Shown here: positions 41,720 through 51,639 of the stretch, piece after piece
Position numbering within the stretch: position 1 is the first letter of the stretch
Layout: each line of letters opens with the position of its first letter
Origin: Picocystis sp. L7
Lineage: Eukaryota; Chlorophyta; Picocystophyceae; Picocystales; Picocystaceae
Length of the DNA stretch: 64,000 nucleotides
NCBI GenBank assembly: GCA_020975725.1
Contig: QXJR01000016.1
Coordinates: 574,689-638,688, forward strand
Reading direction: 5' to 3'
Notes under the pieces: generated by a model
Told to the model about the DNA's origin: nothing
The model's database searches: none
Seen by the model: only the letters and a program-made list of their open reading frames with translations
Position numbers and translations under genes: made by a program

Positions 41720-42540
41720 AAGGCCTCGCAGGGTCCATTTGAGACCGTGGTCTACAAGACTAATCCCCCGAGACCCCATATGGATGAGGAGCCATCGTGT
41801 CCCTTCTCTATCAACGCCTATACCGTTCCGGAACCGCACTCGGTCCCCTCGAGGGTCATATTTATTGGACTTGCATCCGTGGTTGAGTGACCCGACACAC
41901 ATACTCTTGGTGACAAGGGTCTCGTGGGGGACGGACTTCTCACCCCCTGTCGCGAGATCTTGTATCTCTTCTCCCTCGCAATGAACAAGCCTCGGCGGGC
42001 GTGGGAGGCGCCAACATGCGTTCTGGAGTGTCCAAGTGGGGTCTCTTGTCGCGTTGGTCAGGGTCGGAGGAGGAACGTGTTGCGCACTTGGCTAGGCAAG
42101 TAGAAGGATTGTATCACAAAGCAAAGAGGGACCAAGGGTCTATCTCTCTCACCGCCTCTCACTGGCGGTTGGAATTGGGGCAACTGGGGTGCCGTGGCAG
42201 CCCACGTGCTCCCTAGAGTCACATCTGACCGTCCGTTGCGTTCGCCCCGGGGCGAACCTGAGCTGGTAATCGCATCGACACCGTCCATCCCCCAAGCCCT
42301 ACCTTCGAGAAGCAAAGGTAGAGATGGGGTTGATCCCCTTCAGTCGGTCTAAATGCCCGATGTGCCTTACAGGAGACCCGTTCTGATCCGGGGCGACCTT
42401 TTTCAATACGAACCCCCAAGGGGGCTGGCTTGTGTTCCGGAACGATACAACCGTTGTTTCAAAAGGGACACCATTTTCCTTTATCCACATGGGGCGTCGG
42501 GGATCTAGTCCCGTAGACCAAAGTTTCATAGGGACCCTGG
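41720..42540. repeat. Inverted repeat pair around repeat copy B
   Basis: Positions about 41720-41850 and 42420-42540 are diverged reverse complements of each other: the first reads 'gaccgtggtctacaagacta' and the second, reversed, 'ctttggtctacgggactaga'; both continue to a ccccat-tggat and a 'gttccggaac' word. Together they look like the ends of a degenerate element that contains interspersed repeat copy B. Confidence 0.5.
41990..42450 (-). repeat. Interspersed repeat family, copy B
   Basis: Reverse-oriented copy of the family at 23520. It shares the 'cactggcggttggaattgg' and 'cgttcgccccggggcgaac' words and continues beyond the shared core to 'cctttttcaatacgaacccc'. Confidence 0.7.
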
Positions 42541-42619
42541 GACGCCTCGTTGGCCGTTATACATTGAAGGAAGGTCGTGTTGGAGGGTATGATCAGTATC
42601 CTTCTAAATCGGCAGATGC

Positions 42620-43029
42620 AGTTCCGTGAACGATGGTTCTTTACCTGGGGTGCTCAGCCCTAGGGTTCTTAGATTCGTGACGATGGCGGTAGCAATCCGC
42701 ACTTCAATGTTAACGTGTGTTGAACACTTGTTGGTTCGAAGGTGAACGGGTGTTGGTTTCTTTTAGTCAAGCAAAAAAATTAATTCACAATGAAGTCGTG
42801 GAAGCTATGTAGAGTGCGCTTCAGCGAGGTTAACGATCCCACGTCTCGTAGAAAACCCCGTAGATTGATGTGGTGCTCGTGTTCTTTGAGGTTGCTCAGA
42901 GCGTTGCAGTGAGGGCTAGTGGGTTGACGTCCTCGACGACTTTCCGTCTCGGGTCCTCGGGCATTCTTCTTTTGGCGGGTACCCGTTCACTATCTCGTAC
43001 CTTGTACCAAGCTAAAACCCTGGTTCAAG
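42620..43029. other. No feature seen
   Basis: About 400 bp between two oppositely oriented repeat copies, with no supported frame. Confidence 0.35.
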
Positions 43030-43480
43030 AGGGGTATTTCTAATAGGTCGCCCCGGATCAGAACGGGTCTCCTGTAAGGCACATCGGGCATTTAGACCGA
43101 CTGAAGGGGATCAACCCCATCTCTACCTTTGCTTCTCGAAGGTAGGGCTTGGGGGATGGACGGTGTCGATGCGATTACCAGCTCACGTTCGCCGATTGGC
43201 AGACGCAACGGACGGTCAAATGTAACTCTAGGGAGCACGTGGGCTGCCACGACACCCCAGTTGTCCCAATTCCAACCGCCAGTAAGAGACGGTGAGAGAG
43301 GTAGACCCTTGGTCCCTCTTTGCTTTGTGATACACTTCTAATACTTGCCAAGCCAAAAGCACAACACGCCTCCTCCTCCGGCCCTGACCAACGCGACGAG
43401 ACACGTCACTTGGACGCTCTAGCACGTCCATCCACGCCTCCCAAGCGGCCGAGGCTCGTTCAACGCAAGGGAGAGGAGAG
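43030..43480 (+). repeat. Interspersed repeat family, copy C
   Basis: Forward copy, very close to copies A and B ('ggggatcaaccccatctcta', then the 'gggcttgggggatggacgg' word). The central CCCCGGGG palindrome seen in A and B is disrupted here ('cgttcgccgattggcagacg'). Confidence 0.7.
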
Positions 43481-43954
43481 AGAAAAGAAGTCCTCTTGTA
43501 GACTTTGTTTCACTCTCGACCTTTGGAGGACTAGAAAAGTGGTCGTATACACTTGGACCCACGAGGAGAGGTGGGACAAACTCGGATGCTTGGTGAAGAA
43601 CGGCTCCTTGAGTACTCCGATGATGCCTAGACGCGGAGGACAGCGCGTGGGTTGGAGGCTTTGAGTAGAACTTGTTCATTTAAAAGACCGGTGGTTCCTC
43701 TCTATGTGGTATCAAGGACATCCTCTGCGGTATGTGTCCAAAAAGGTACAATTAGTACTCTTATTGAGGGCTATATGTCTGCATTTATACATGTATTGTC
43801 GACGAAGGAGAAAACACTCCTCCATGGGGAGGGTGACCTAGGAAGGTGTAACACACGGGATGAAGGGCCCGTTCTCCGATGAAGTCCTCATCTCCAAGGG
43901 TGAGTATGTGAAGCAAACAACTCCACGGACGCAAGTCTAATACGTGCCAATGAT
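43481..43954. other. No feature seen
   Basis: About 470 bp of mixed sequence between repeat copies, with no recognisable domain in any frame. Confidence 0.3.
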
Positions 43955-44330
43955 AAGCAAAGTCAAGAAGTGTATCACAAGACAAACACGGATGATAGGT
44001 CTACTTCGCTCACGGCTTCTCACTGGCGGTTGGAATCGGAGCAAAGGGGATGTCTTAGCCGCCTTCGTCTTCCCCTAAGTCAACCCTCACCGTCCATTTC
44101 GCTTGCCCTGGGCGACATTGAGCTGTCACTTGTTCGACACCGCCAAGCCCCTTAGTCCCATCCCTCACGATCGTGGATAGGGGACGGGGTCGGTTGGTTC
44201 CCTTCGGTCTGTCGCGATCAAAGTACCCGGTTCTCCTAACTGGAAGTCCGCTCTGGTCGCGGTGACTATGCTTCAATACGACTCGGGGGAAATTGGTTTT
44301 GATCCCGGAATGATACGGCCGTTGTACTCC
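43955..44330 (-). repeat. Interspersed repeat family, copy D (diverged)
   Basis: Reverse-oriented and more diverged. It keeps 'tctcactggcggttggaatc', 'caccgtccatttcg' and 'ggttggttcccttcggtctg'. The last word pairs it with copy E rather than with A-C, so there are at least two subfamilies. Confidence 0.55.
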
Positions 44331-45560
44331 GAAGGGGTATCGTACTCCTTACTCAGTGGGTAGCCCCAATGGTTCGGACCCGTAAGCCATGATCCCATAT
44401 GAACCGTGACGGGGCTCGTTCATAGGAGGAGGCCACGGCCTTACGCAAAACAATGTGCTTACTGGGGTATACCGCGAGGTGTTGAGTAGGTAAACCAGTA
44501 GTGGAAAAAGGACAATGTACCAATGCATACAGTTTCAGAGCATTAAGAGGTCAAGTCTTGCCACCAATAGTATGGTATTCTTGCACACCAATACTATATC
44601 GGGGCACGCATTGAGTTCTTGGCTAGGACCGGACTAATAAGGAGTATTAGAAAAAGGATGGGACCACCCCAGGGCAACACACCTATTGGCCCTACTTTAG
44701 GGGCGGTAGATCTTGCTTGACATGAACGTTGCATCCTAATTTTTGGGGGTGTACTCTGAAACTTCCGTAGATGGGATTCCATCCCTCTCCCCTCGGAACG
44801 ATGAAGACGGTTGATCCTCCATTGAGTGAAGATTCCCTTGGGTTCATGGGTATGTCTAAACCGATTGAATTTGGCCGATGGATCCAAAGGACGAGCGCCT
44901 CGATGGCAAGAGTGTGCTTGGTGGAGGCTTCTGAGAGTGTAATCGATCGATCATATCATGCATGTTAAGTATCTGAGGTGGCATTCGTGCGACCCATAGA
45001 GAGCGCAGTGCCAGCAGGACCGTTCCGGACCGTCGTCCATGCCGGCCTACATGATAGAGCTTCATTTCCCAACAGAGAAGAAGCTCACACACAGGCATTC
45101 CTGACCCAGGTTTCTCGAAAGGATCCTTAACGGGGCCGGAAAGCAATGAAAAAAAGAAGCAAGTAACGGAAAAAGGGAAGAGAACAGAAGAAAGGGAGAG
45201 AAAAAAGAACGGGCGTCCCTTTTCTTCCACAAGGAGCTCTTCTCAAAACTCACACATGCACAAAAAGACTCGGACCTTGTACCCTTGGCCCATCCATCGC
45301 CCATGCGAGGACTGCTCAAGCAACCTTGTTCTTCAATCCATAGCAAGCGCTAGTCAATCGGGTGCAATTGGATTAAAACGAAGCAGTCCTCCATCGAAAA
45401 GCCTGCATGGTCCACTTTCCGAATCCCCATGCACAAACTCCTGCATCACTTCTGACAGCCTTGGGTGAGCAAACACGCAAGCACAGTGGACAGTAGGAAA
45501 GGAAAAACTTTACAAAACCTTATGTTTCTGACCGTAGTCAAGCATGTCGAAACCTATATC

Positions 45561-47366
45561 TCACGCATTGACCAGCTGTCCCCCTCCGAAAATCTTGAGG
45601 TCCGATCGAAGGGATCCTGGATATCCAGGCCACGCGCGATTTGTCTTCCCCGCGGCAGTGGATCCCCCTTCCCCATAAGCTGGGTTGCTGCCTCCGGAAA
45701 ACATGCCACGGTCAAGCTCCTTGTTGGGAGAGACACCTGTGCCAACCAAGGACCCATCCAGGAACACCCGTATGCGACCGGGACCACGGATGCGGATGTC
45801 CACCACCACCTCGTGTGCCTGTCCATCCAAGGGGAACCCTTCCGTTTCTAGACGGGCGGTTCCTGGTCCCGGGGGATCCGTGCCTGCCCCTGCACGCGCC
45901 ACCAGCATCGGTGGATTGCCGGCCACCAGTCCCACCCAGGTCCCTCTCCCTCTGGCTCCGTGGTTGAACAACATCACATCCTCCTCCACAGTGCTGGGGA
46001 AAACAACCTTGCAAGCAAATACGATGTCCTGGTTGAGCACTTCCTCGTTGGAAAAAGGACCTGCAGGGACCGAGCGGGACAGCGTCAAGGGAGCCGTCAG
46101 ATTGGGCGGGGGCATCGTGGTGACCTGGCCTACCCAATGGGTCGTGCAAACCATGTGCATCTGCGCGTTGCCCTGAGAAATCGAACAGCTTCGATTGACC
46201 TCCTCCAGTCCAAAGGTCGTATCCGGCAAGGAGGGGGACGGCGTGGGTGGGGGTGGAGGAGGTGCAAAAGGAGGGCCTGGTGGATTTGGGGGGAGGGTAG
46301 GCTCGGGAGATGGTTCTGGTAAGGGTGGTGGAGGAGGGTCAAACAGATCCTCTTCCACGCACGAAGTTTCCTGCATCTCATATGGATTGTTTGGTGCATC
46401 ACAAGCTCCCCCGTATTCGGGTTCAACGATGAAACTCCACCCCCGCGTTCTCCTGAAATAATTGGGATCGGAAGTTGATGGTAAACATTCCGACCAATCG
46501 TCCCATTGCCACTCGCAAGGTACAGGTTCCGGCAATACGCACACGTTTTCTTTGCACAACATCGACCTGGTATTGTAATGCTCGTGACATTCCACATCTT
46601 TGACGCAAGTGAAGGAAGGCAACGCTTCTAAGATGCCTTCCAGCCCTGACTCTGATTCGGAGACTATGGTAAAGTCGAGTTTTGTACACCACCCATTCAT
46701 CACACCATTGCCGTCTACATTGACATGTTTTACAATCCCTGCAACTGGGCAGTCCCCCCCAACTACACCATCTCCGGCACCAAGATACCGAAGCTGTCCT
46801 GTGGCCTGTGCTACAGTTGGATTTCGTACATGAACTACGTTGGGTGAAGATTGATTCACCAATTCCCATTTTCCAATGCTCGTTTTGTTTTTGGGTACCA
46901 AAACAGCATGCCATTGGTGTGGAGAAAAATACACGTAGAGTCCGGTTGATACTTCTTTCAGATTAGAACCGTCCGGTTGGAAAACTGCAATAGGATTTGT
47001 GCTCCCGCCTGAGTCTATCGGATCGAACGTCAGTGCGTATATCATGTAGAACGCACGATTCAGGTCATATTCACGGGTATATCGAACGTATTGGTCGTTC
47101 ATATTCAAACGAAACTGAAACATGGGCGTTTCTTCCTGTATTGCCGTTTGCATCACCCTGGCTCCCATATTGTATAGTTTCCCCTCGCTTCCCCTTGCAG
47201 AGCCTGCATAAAGCAAGGGAGTTGACAGCATGAGTGTGAGGGTGGAGGCTGTCCTCCGGCCAATCCACAGCGACCCGTGTGAAAAGATCTCAATGGGCAA
47301 AACCCATGACCACCACGTCCCTTTCCATCCCGTACGTCCAGATGCACGATCCCGTCCAGAATCCAT
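45561..47366 (-). CDS. Secreted-type TSP1/laminin-G-like protein, left paralog
   Basis: This is a 601-aa frame. Residues 1-81 are identical to the right paralog and include a hydrophobic stretch STLTLMLSTPLLYAGSARGS that may be a signal peptide (a start at a later Met is possible). Residues 82-344 are unique to this copy. Within them CVKDVECHEHYNTRSMLC is EGF-like, and CEWQWDDWSEC with later YGGACDAPNNPYEMQETSC resembles a thrombospondin type 1 repeat. A Pro-rich hinge follows (PEPTLPPNPPGPPFAPPPPP), then a domain of about 210 residues (VFACKVVFPSTVEEDVMLFN ... HEVVVDIRIRGPGRIRVFLD) with the sandwich-strand pattern of laminin-G/ConA-like lectins. An extracellular or surface role is inferred. 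Confidence 0.8.
   Translation of the reverse strand: MDSGRDRASGRTGWKGTWWSWVLPIEIFSHGSLWIGRRTASTLTLMLSTPLLYAGSARGSEGKLYNMGARVMQTAIQEETPMFQFRLNMNDQYVRYTREYDLNRAFYMIYALTFDPIDSGGSTNPIAVFQPDGSNLKEVSTGLYVYFSPHQWHAVLVPKNKTSIGKWELVNQSSPNVVHVRNPTVAQATGQLRYLGAGDGVVGGDCPVAGIVKHVNVDGNGVMNGWCTKLDFTIVSESESGLEGILEALPSFTCVKDVECHEHYNTRSMLCKENVCVLPEPVPCEWQWDDWSECLPSTSDPNYFRRTRGWSFIVEPEYGGACDAPNNPYEMQETSCVEEDLFDPPPPPLPEPSPEPTLPPNPPGPPFAPPPPPPTPSPSLPDTTFGLEEVNRSCSISQGNAQMHMVCTTHWVGQVTTMPPPNLTAPLTLSRSVPAGPFSNEEVLNQDIVFACKVVFPSTVEEDVMLFNHGARGRGTWVGLVAGNPPMLVARAGAGTDPPGPGTARLETEGFPLDGQAHEVVVDIRIRGPGRIRVFLDGSLVGTGVSPNKELDRGMFSGGSNPAYGEGGSTAAGKTNRAWPGYPGSLRSDLKIFGGGQLVNA
46335..47122 (-). other. Variable cassette, left (788 bp)
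   Basis: This part of the left gene does not match the right arm at nucleotide level except in short words, although the encoded proteins remain alignable (for example YALTFD, STGLYV, AVLVP, the HYNT segment and GGACDAP). Its edges are abrupt: identity stops at 'acgccca' on the 5' side and starts again at 'cctccacc' on the 3' side. Confidence 0.85.
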
Positions 47367-47618
47367 CGTTGGTGTCCGCGCGTCCGTCGCGTCTCCGTTC
47401 CCTTGGTGTCGACTTGCGCTCTCTTCGGTTCCCGCGCGGGACGTGCGTTAGCACTGGCGTCGGACGTTCCTTCCCTCCACGTCCGGAAGTGTGTGTCAGG
47501 GTCGTCCGGGTCACGTCTGACCCTGCGTTGTCCTCCCGAGGGCGGATAGGACCATGGTGTCGCCGTGGTGGTCTTTTGGTGAGAGTAGATGTCTACAGCT
47601 GCCCCAACCGAAGACGAA

Positions 47619-47744
47619 ACCCTGATACCATCCAGGGTCCCCATCCACGGACCGTGTAGATACCCCTGCCCCTCAGGCACCCTGACCCTGTCCTTACTGT
47701 CCCTTGGTGGGGTCGGGGCTTCCGGAAGCTTCCGGAATCGGGGG
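47619..47744. promoter_or_regulatory. 126-bp spacer between inverted arms, bidirectional promoter zone
   Basis: This is the only sequence between the two identical inner arms. The starts of the two divergent genes lie 630 bp apart, so both promoters fall within the duplicated inner arms plus this spacer and should be the same on both sides. The spacer has a small palindrome 'tccggaagcttccgga' at its right. Confidence 0.5.
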
Positions 47745-47996
47745 TTCGTCTTCGGTTGGGGCAGCTGTAGACATCTACTCTCACCAAAAGACCACCACGG
47801 CGACACCATGGTCCTATCCGCCCTCGGGAGGACAACGCAGGGTCAGACGTGACCCGGACGACCCTGACACACACTTCCGGACGTGGAGGGAAGGAACGTC
47901 CGACGCCAGTGCTAACGCACGTCCCGCGCGGGAACCGAAGAGAGCGCAAGTCGACACCAAGGGAACGGAGACGCGACGGACGCGCGGACACCAACG

Positions 47997-49814
47997 ATGG
48001 ATTCTGGACGGGATCGTGCATCTGGACGTACGGGATGGAAAGGGACGTGGTGGTCATGGGTTTTGCCCATTGAGATCTTTTCACACGGGTCGCTGTGGAT
48101 TGGCCGGAGGACAGCCTCCACCCTCACACTCATGCTGTCAACTCCCTTGCTTTATGCAGGCTCTGCAAGGGGAAGCGAGGGGAAACTATACAATATGGGA
48201 GCCAGGGTGATGCAAACGGCAATACAGGAAGAAACGCCCACCCCCACATTTCGATTGTCCATTCAAAGCCAGTTCGTTCGATACACAGACAATATCAATT
48301 TGAGTCGACCCATTCATATCAAATACGCGCTGACCTTCGATGAACCCAATCCGATCGCGGAATTTAGCGTGGTGAATCGAACGTTATGCGAAGTCAACAC
48401 GGGTTTGTATGTCTCCGGGGTGGCATGGTCGCAACCGGGTGAACAGTTCAACGCCGTACTGGTACCGGGAACGCATGCGTACAATCGGGCCGTCATGGAA
48501 ATGATCGATGGGGAAGAGTCCGGGACCGTGCGTCTCCGTAACTTGGTCGATATGGGGATCAATCGTATCTGGTACCTCGGAGGTGGACAAGACGAGGATA
48601 CGTGTTGTTGTCCCGTTTCCGGGTTGGTGAAGCACGTGTTTCGAGACAGAGACGGGACCATGGGGAACTTTTTCAGCTGGTGTACCCACTTCGATTTTAC
48701 GCTTCATGCAAACGGGTCCAGCGATCGGGCCCAGATTCGGTCGAAGCTGCTTCCTATGGACTGTCAGACCGATGCCGATTGTCATGAGCAATACAATACC
48801 TTGGCGATGTCGTGTGAATGGAACCAGTGCGTCCACCCGGAACAAGTCGATTGCATTTGGGAATGGATGCCGTGGTCCCCGGATCCATGTGAACCTTCAG
48901 ACATTCAAACAAGCACGTGGTTCTACATTCAAGAACCTTTGCATGGAGGATTATGCGATGCACCAGCAGACAAAAACATCGCACGGGAGAGACATTGTCC
49001 ATCTTTTTTCGACAGTCCGGATGGTGGTGGGTCTCCAGAGCCTCCACCACCCTTACCAGAACCATCTCCCGAGCCTACCCTCCCCCCAAATCCACCAGGC
49101 CCTCCTTTTGCACCTCCTCCACCCCCACCCACGCCGTCCCCCTCCTTGCCGGATACGACCTTTGGACTGGAGGAGGTCAATCGAAGCTGTTCGATTTCTC
49201 AGGGCAACGCGCAGATGCACATGGTTTGCACGACCCATTGGGTAGGCCAGGTCACCACGATGCCCCCGCCCAATCTGACGGCTCCCTTGACGCTGTCCCG
49301 CTCGGTCCCTGCAGGTCCTTTTTCCAACGAGGAAGTGCTCAACCAGGACATCGTATTTGCTTGCAAGGTTGTTTTCCCCAGCACTGTGGAGGAGGATGTG
49401 ATGTTGTTCAACCACGGAGCCAGAGGGAGAGGGACCTGGGTGGGACTGGTGGCCGGCAATCCACCGATGCTGGTGGCGCGTGCAGGGGCAGGCACGGATC
49501 CCCCGGGACCAGGAACCGCCCGTCTAGAAACGGAAGGGTTCCCCTTGGATGGACAGGCACACGAGGTGGTGGTGGACATCCGCATCCGTGGTCCCGGTCG
49601 CATACGGGTGTTCCTGGATGGGTCCTTGGTTGGCACAGGTGTCTCTCCCAACAAGGAGCTTGACCGTGGCATGTTTTCCGGAGGCAGCAACCCAGCTTAT
49701 GGGGAAGGGGGATCCACTGCCGCGGGGAAGACAAATCGCGCGTGGCCTGGATATCCAGGATCCCTTCGATCGGACCTCAAGATTTTCGGAGGGGGACAGC
49801 TGGTCAATGCGTGA
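47997..49814 (+). CDS. Secreted-type TSP1/laminin-G-like protein, right paralog
   Basis: This is a 605-aa frame in mirror orientation to the left paralog. Residues 1-81 and 349-605 (Pro-rich hinge plus laminin-G-like domain) are identical to it as read. Residues 82-348 form this copy's own variable domain: TFRLSIQSQFVRYTDNINLS at its start, an extra CCC cluster (GQDEDTCCCPVSG), the EGF-like CQTDADCHEQYNTLAMSC, and a TSP1-like CIWEWMPWSPDPC with GGLCDAPADKNIARERHC. Domain order and cysteine spacing resemble the left copy, but most residues differ. It is probably an extracellular matrix or surface protein; the binding partner is unknown. Confidence 0.8.
   Translation: MDSGRDRASGRTGWKGTWWSWVLPIEIFSHGSLWIGRRTASTLTLMLSTPLLYAGSARGSEGKLYNMGARVMQTAIQEETPTPTFRLSIQSQFVRYTDNINLSRPIHIKYALTFDEPNPIAEFSVVNRTLCEVNTGLYVSGVAWSQPGEQFNAVLVPGTHAYNRAVMEMIDGEESGTVRLRNLVDMGINRIWYLGGGQDEDTCCCPVSGLVKHVFRDRDGTMGNFFSWCTHFDFTLHANGSSDRAQIRSKLLPMDCQTDADCHEQYNTLAMSCEWNQCVHPEQVDCIWEWMPWSPDPCEPSDIQTSTWFYIQEPLHGGLCDAPADKNIARERHCPSFFDSPDGGGSPEPPPPLPEPSPEPTLPPNPPGPPFAPPPPPPTPSPSLPDTTFGLEEVNRSCSISQGNAQMHMVCTTHWVGQVTTMPPPNLTAPLTLSRSVPAGPFSNEEVLNQDIVFACKVVFPSTVEEDVMLFNHGARGRGTWVGLVAGNPPMLVARAGAGTDPPGPGTARLETEGFPLDGQAHEVVVDIRIRGPGRIRVFLDGSLVGTGVSPNKELDRGMFSGGSNPAYGEGGSTAAGKTNRAWPGYPGSLRSDLKIFGGGQLVNA
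48241..49040 (+). other. Variable cassette, right (800 bp)
   Basis: Counterpart of 46335-47122. It is 12 bp longer and codes for a domain of the same type but with very different residues. The exact flank lengths on both sides (496 and 1115 bp) equal those of the left arm. Confidence 0.85.
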
Positions 49815-50495
49815 GATATAGGTTTCGACATGCTTGACTACGGTCAGAAACATAAGGTTTTGTAAAGTTTTTCCTTTCCTACTGTCCACTGTGCTTGCGT
49901 GTTTGCTCACCCAAGGCTGTCAGAAGTGATGCAGGAGTTTGTGCATGGGGATTCGGAAAGTGGACCATGCAGGCTTTTCGATGGAGGACTGCTTCGTTTT
50001 AATCCTATTGCACCCGATTGACTAGCGCTTGCTATGGATTGAAGAACAAGGTTGCTTGAGCAGTCCTCGCATGGGCGATGGATGGGCCAAGGGTACAAGG
50101 TCCGAGTCTTTTTGTGCATGTGTGAGTTTTGAGAGGAGCTCCTTGTGGAAGAAAAGTGTTGAGAGACCTGGGTGCAGGGATCCCTTTGCGGAAGTTTCTT
50201 CTCTATTGGGAGAAGAAACTCTATCGTGCAAGCAGGCAGGGACGACGGTCTCGAACGGACCAACTACCACCGTGCTCTCGATGGGCCGCACGAATCTGAC
50301 CTCGGATACTTCACATGCATGAGTAAACAGAATGATTGCACTCTCAAAAGCCACCACCAAGCACACTCTTGCCATCAAGATTCTCGTCCATTGGATCCAT
50401 CAACCGAACTCCGTCGGATTAGACCGACGAACTTGCCCAAGGGAGTCTTCAGGGAACTTAGGATCAACTGTCTCAAAGAAGGGACACCCTGTCTT

Positions 50496-51169
50496 TTTTC
50501 TGTCCCTTTCTTCCACCCCTTTTACGGTCCGTTTAGGATCCCCTTTCGGAAGGGCAACCCGGGAAACACCGTTCTCCCATACCCCCCGATCCCCTGTTCG
50601 TTCGTTCGTTCGCCACGTTCCCGTACCCGGACGCCGTACGCCCGCGAAACACGGGAAATATCTCGGGAAACATCGTGTGGAGAACCCCGCCGTGGATGGG
50701 CGGGCATCCCCAACTGGATCCCTCCCAGTTCCTCCCTCGGCGGTTGGAGAACCCAAACTCGCACGAGGAGAGCCACAAATGGACAACAAGACGAGGCAAG
50801 GCGGGCAGGCGGAACACCACAGGGGAAGCTAGAGGGCTGGAGGATGCGTGGAAGACGAAGCAGGAGGCGGATCAAAGAGAAGGCTTGGTGGAACGGAGGC
50901 GGAAAAAGGGGGAAGGAGGCGTGACGCGTGGGGAAAGGGGGGTGTGAGGCACTGGACGACATCTTCGGATGTGCAGCGAGGCGTTGCGAACAAAATGGAG
51001 TGCGAGCCTCGAATGCGTGGGGAATCTTTGGAATAGGCGTGTGTTGCATAAGGCAATGGCCTCCTCCTGTGAACGAGGCCCATTAGGGTCCGTCGAGACT
51101 CTGGCTTACGGGTCCGAACCATCGAGGCTACCCATCGAGTAAGGGATCTGATATCCCTTTGGAATACAA
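50496..51169. other. No gene seen
   Basis: GC-rich sequence with low-complexity Arg/Gly/Ser frames on both strands and no domain. Confidence 0.35.
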
Positions 51170-51560
51170 CGACAGTATCGTTCCGGAACCAGAACTAGTT
51201 TCCCCCGGTCGCATTGAAGCACGGTCGCCCCCGATCAGAACGGGCTTCTTGTAAGGGGAACCGGGGACCTTGATCGAGACAGACCGAAGGGAACCAACCG
51301 ACCCCGTCCCAATCCACAATTGTGAGGGGTGGGCCTGAGGGGGCTGAACGGTGTCGAGCAAGTGACAGCTCATAGTCGCCCCGGGGCGAGCAAAATGGAC
51401 GGTCAGGTGTGACTTAGAGGAGGACGAAGGCGGATAAGACACCTCCTTTGCTCCAATTCCAACCGCCAGTGAGAGGCGGTGGGAGAGGTAGGCCTATCGT
51501 CCCTCTTTGCTTTGTGATAGAATTTGACTTTGCCAACCACCAGCGCGCCTCCTTCCGTCC
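51170..51560 (+). repeat. Interspersed repeat family, copy E (diverged)
   Basis: Shares 'cagaacgggcttcttgtaag', 'aattccaaccgccagtgaga' and 'gtccctctttgctttgtgat' with the family. The core is 'cgccccggggcgag'. It is closest to copy D. Confidence 0.6.
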
Positions 51561-51639
51561 TCCTTCGACGACTTGCTGAGGCCTACGCGCTAGCCCAACC
51601 ACTAGGAGGTCGACCTGAATAGGCACCACGCATCGGGCC

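Larger units (their letters stand above)
44760..50495. repeat. 5.7-kb inverted duplication with two surface-type genes
   Basis: Homology between the arms can be followed from about 44760-45219 (diverged, against 50156-50495) inward to a centre at 47619-47744. Within each arm there is an almost identical outer tract of 1115 bp (45220-46334 and 49041-50155), a strongly diverged cassette of 788 or 800 bp, and an almost identical inner tract of 496 bp (47123-47618 and 47745-48240). The equal lengths of the matched tracts show they carry no net indels. Each arm holds one gene transcribed outward. Confidence 0.9.
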
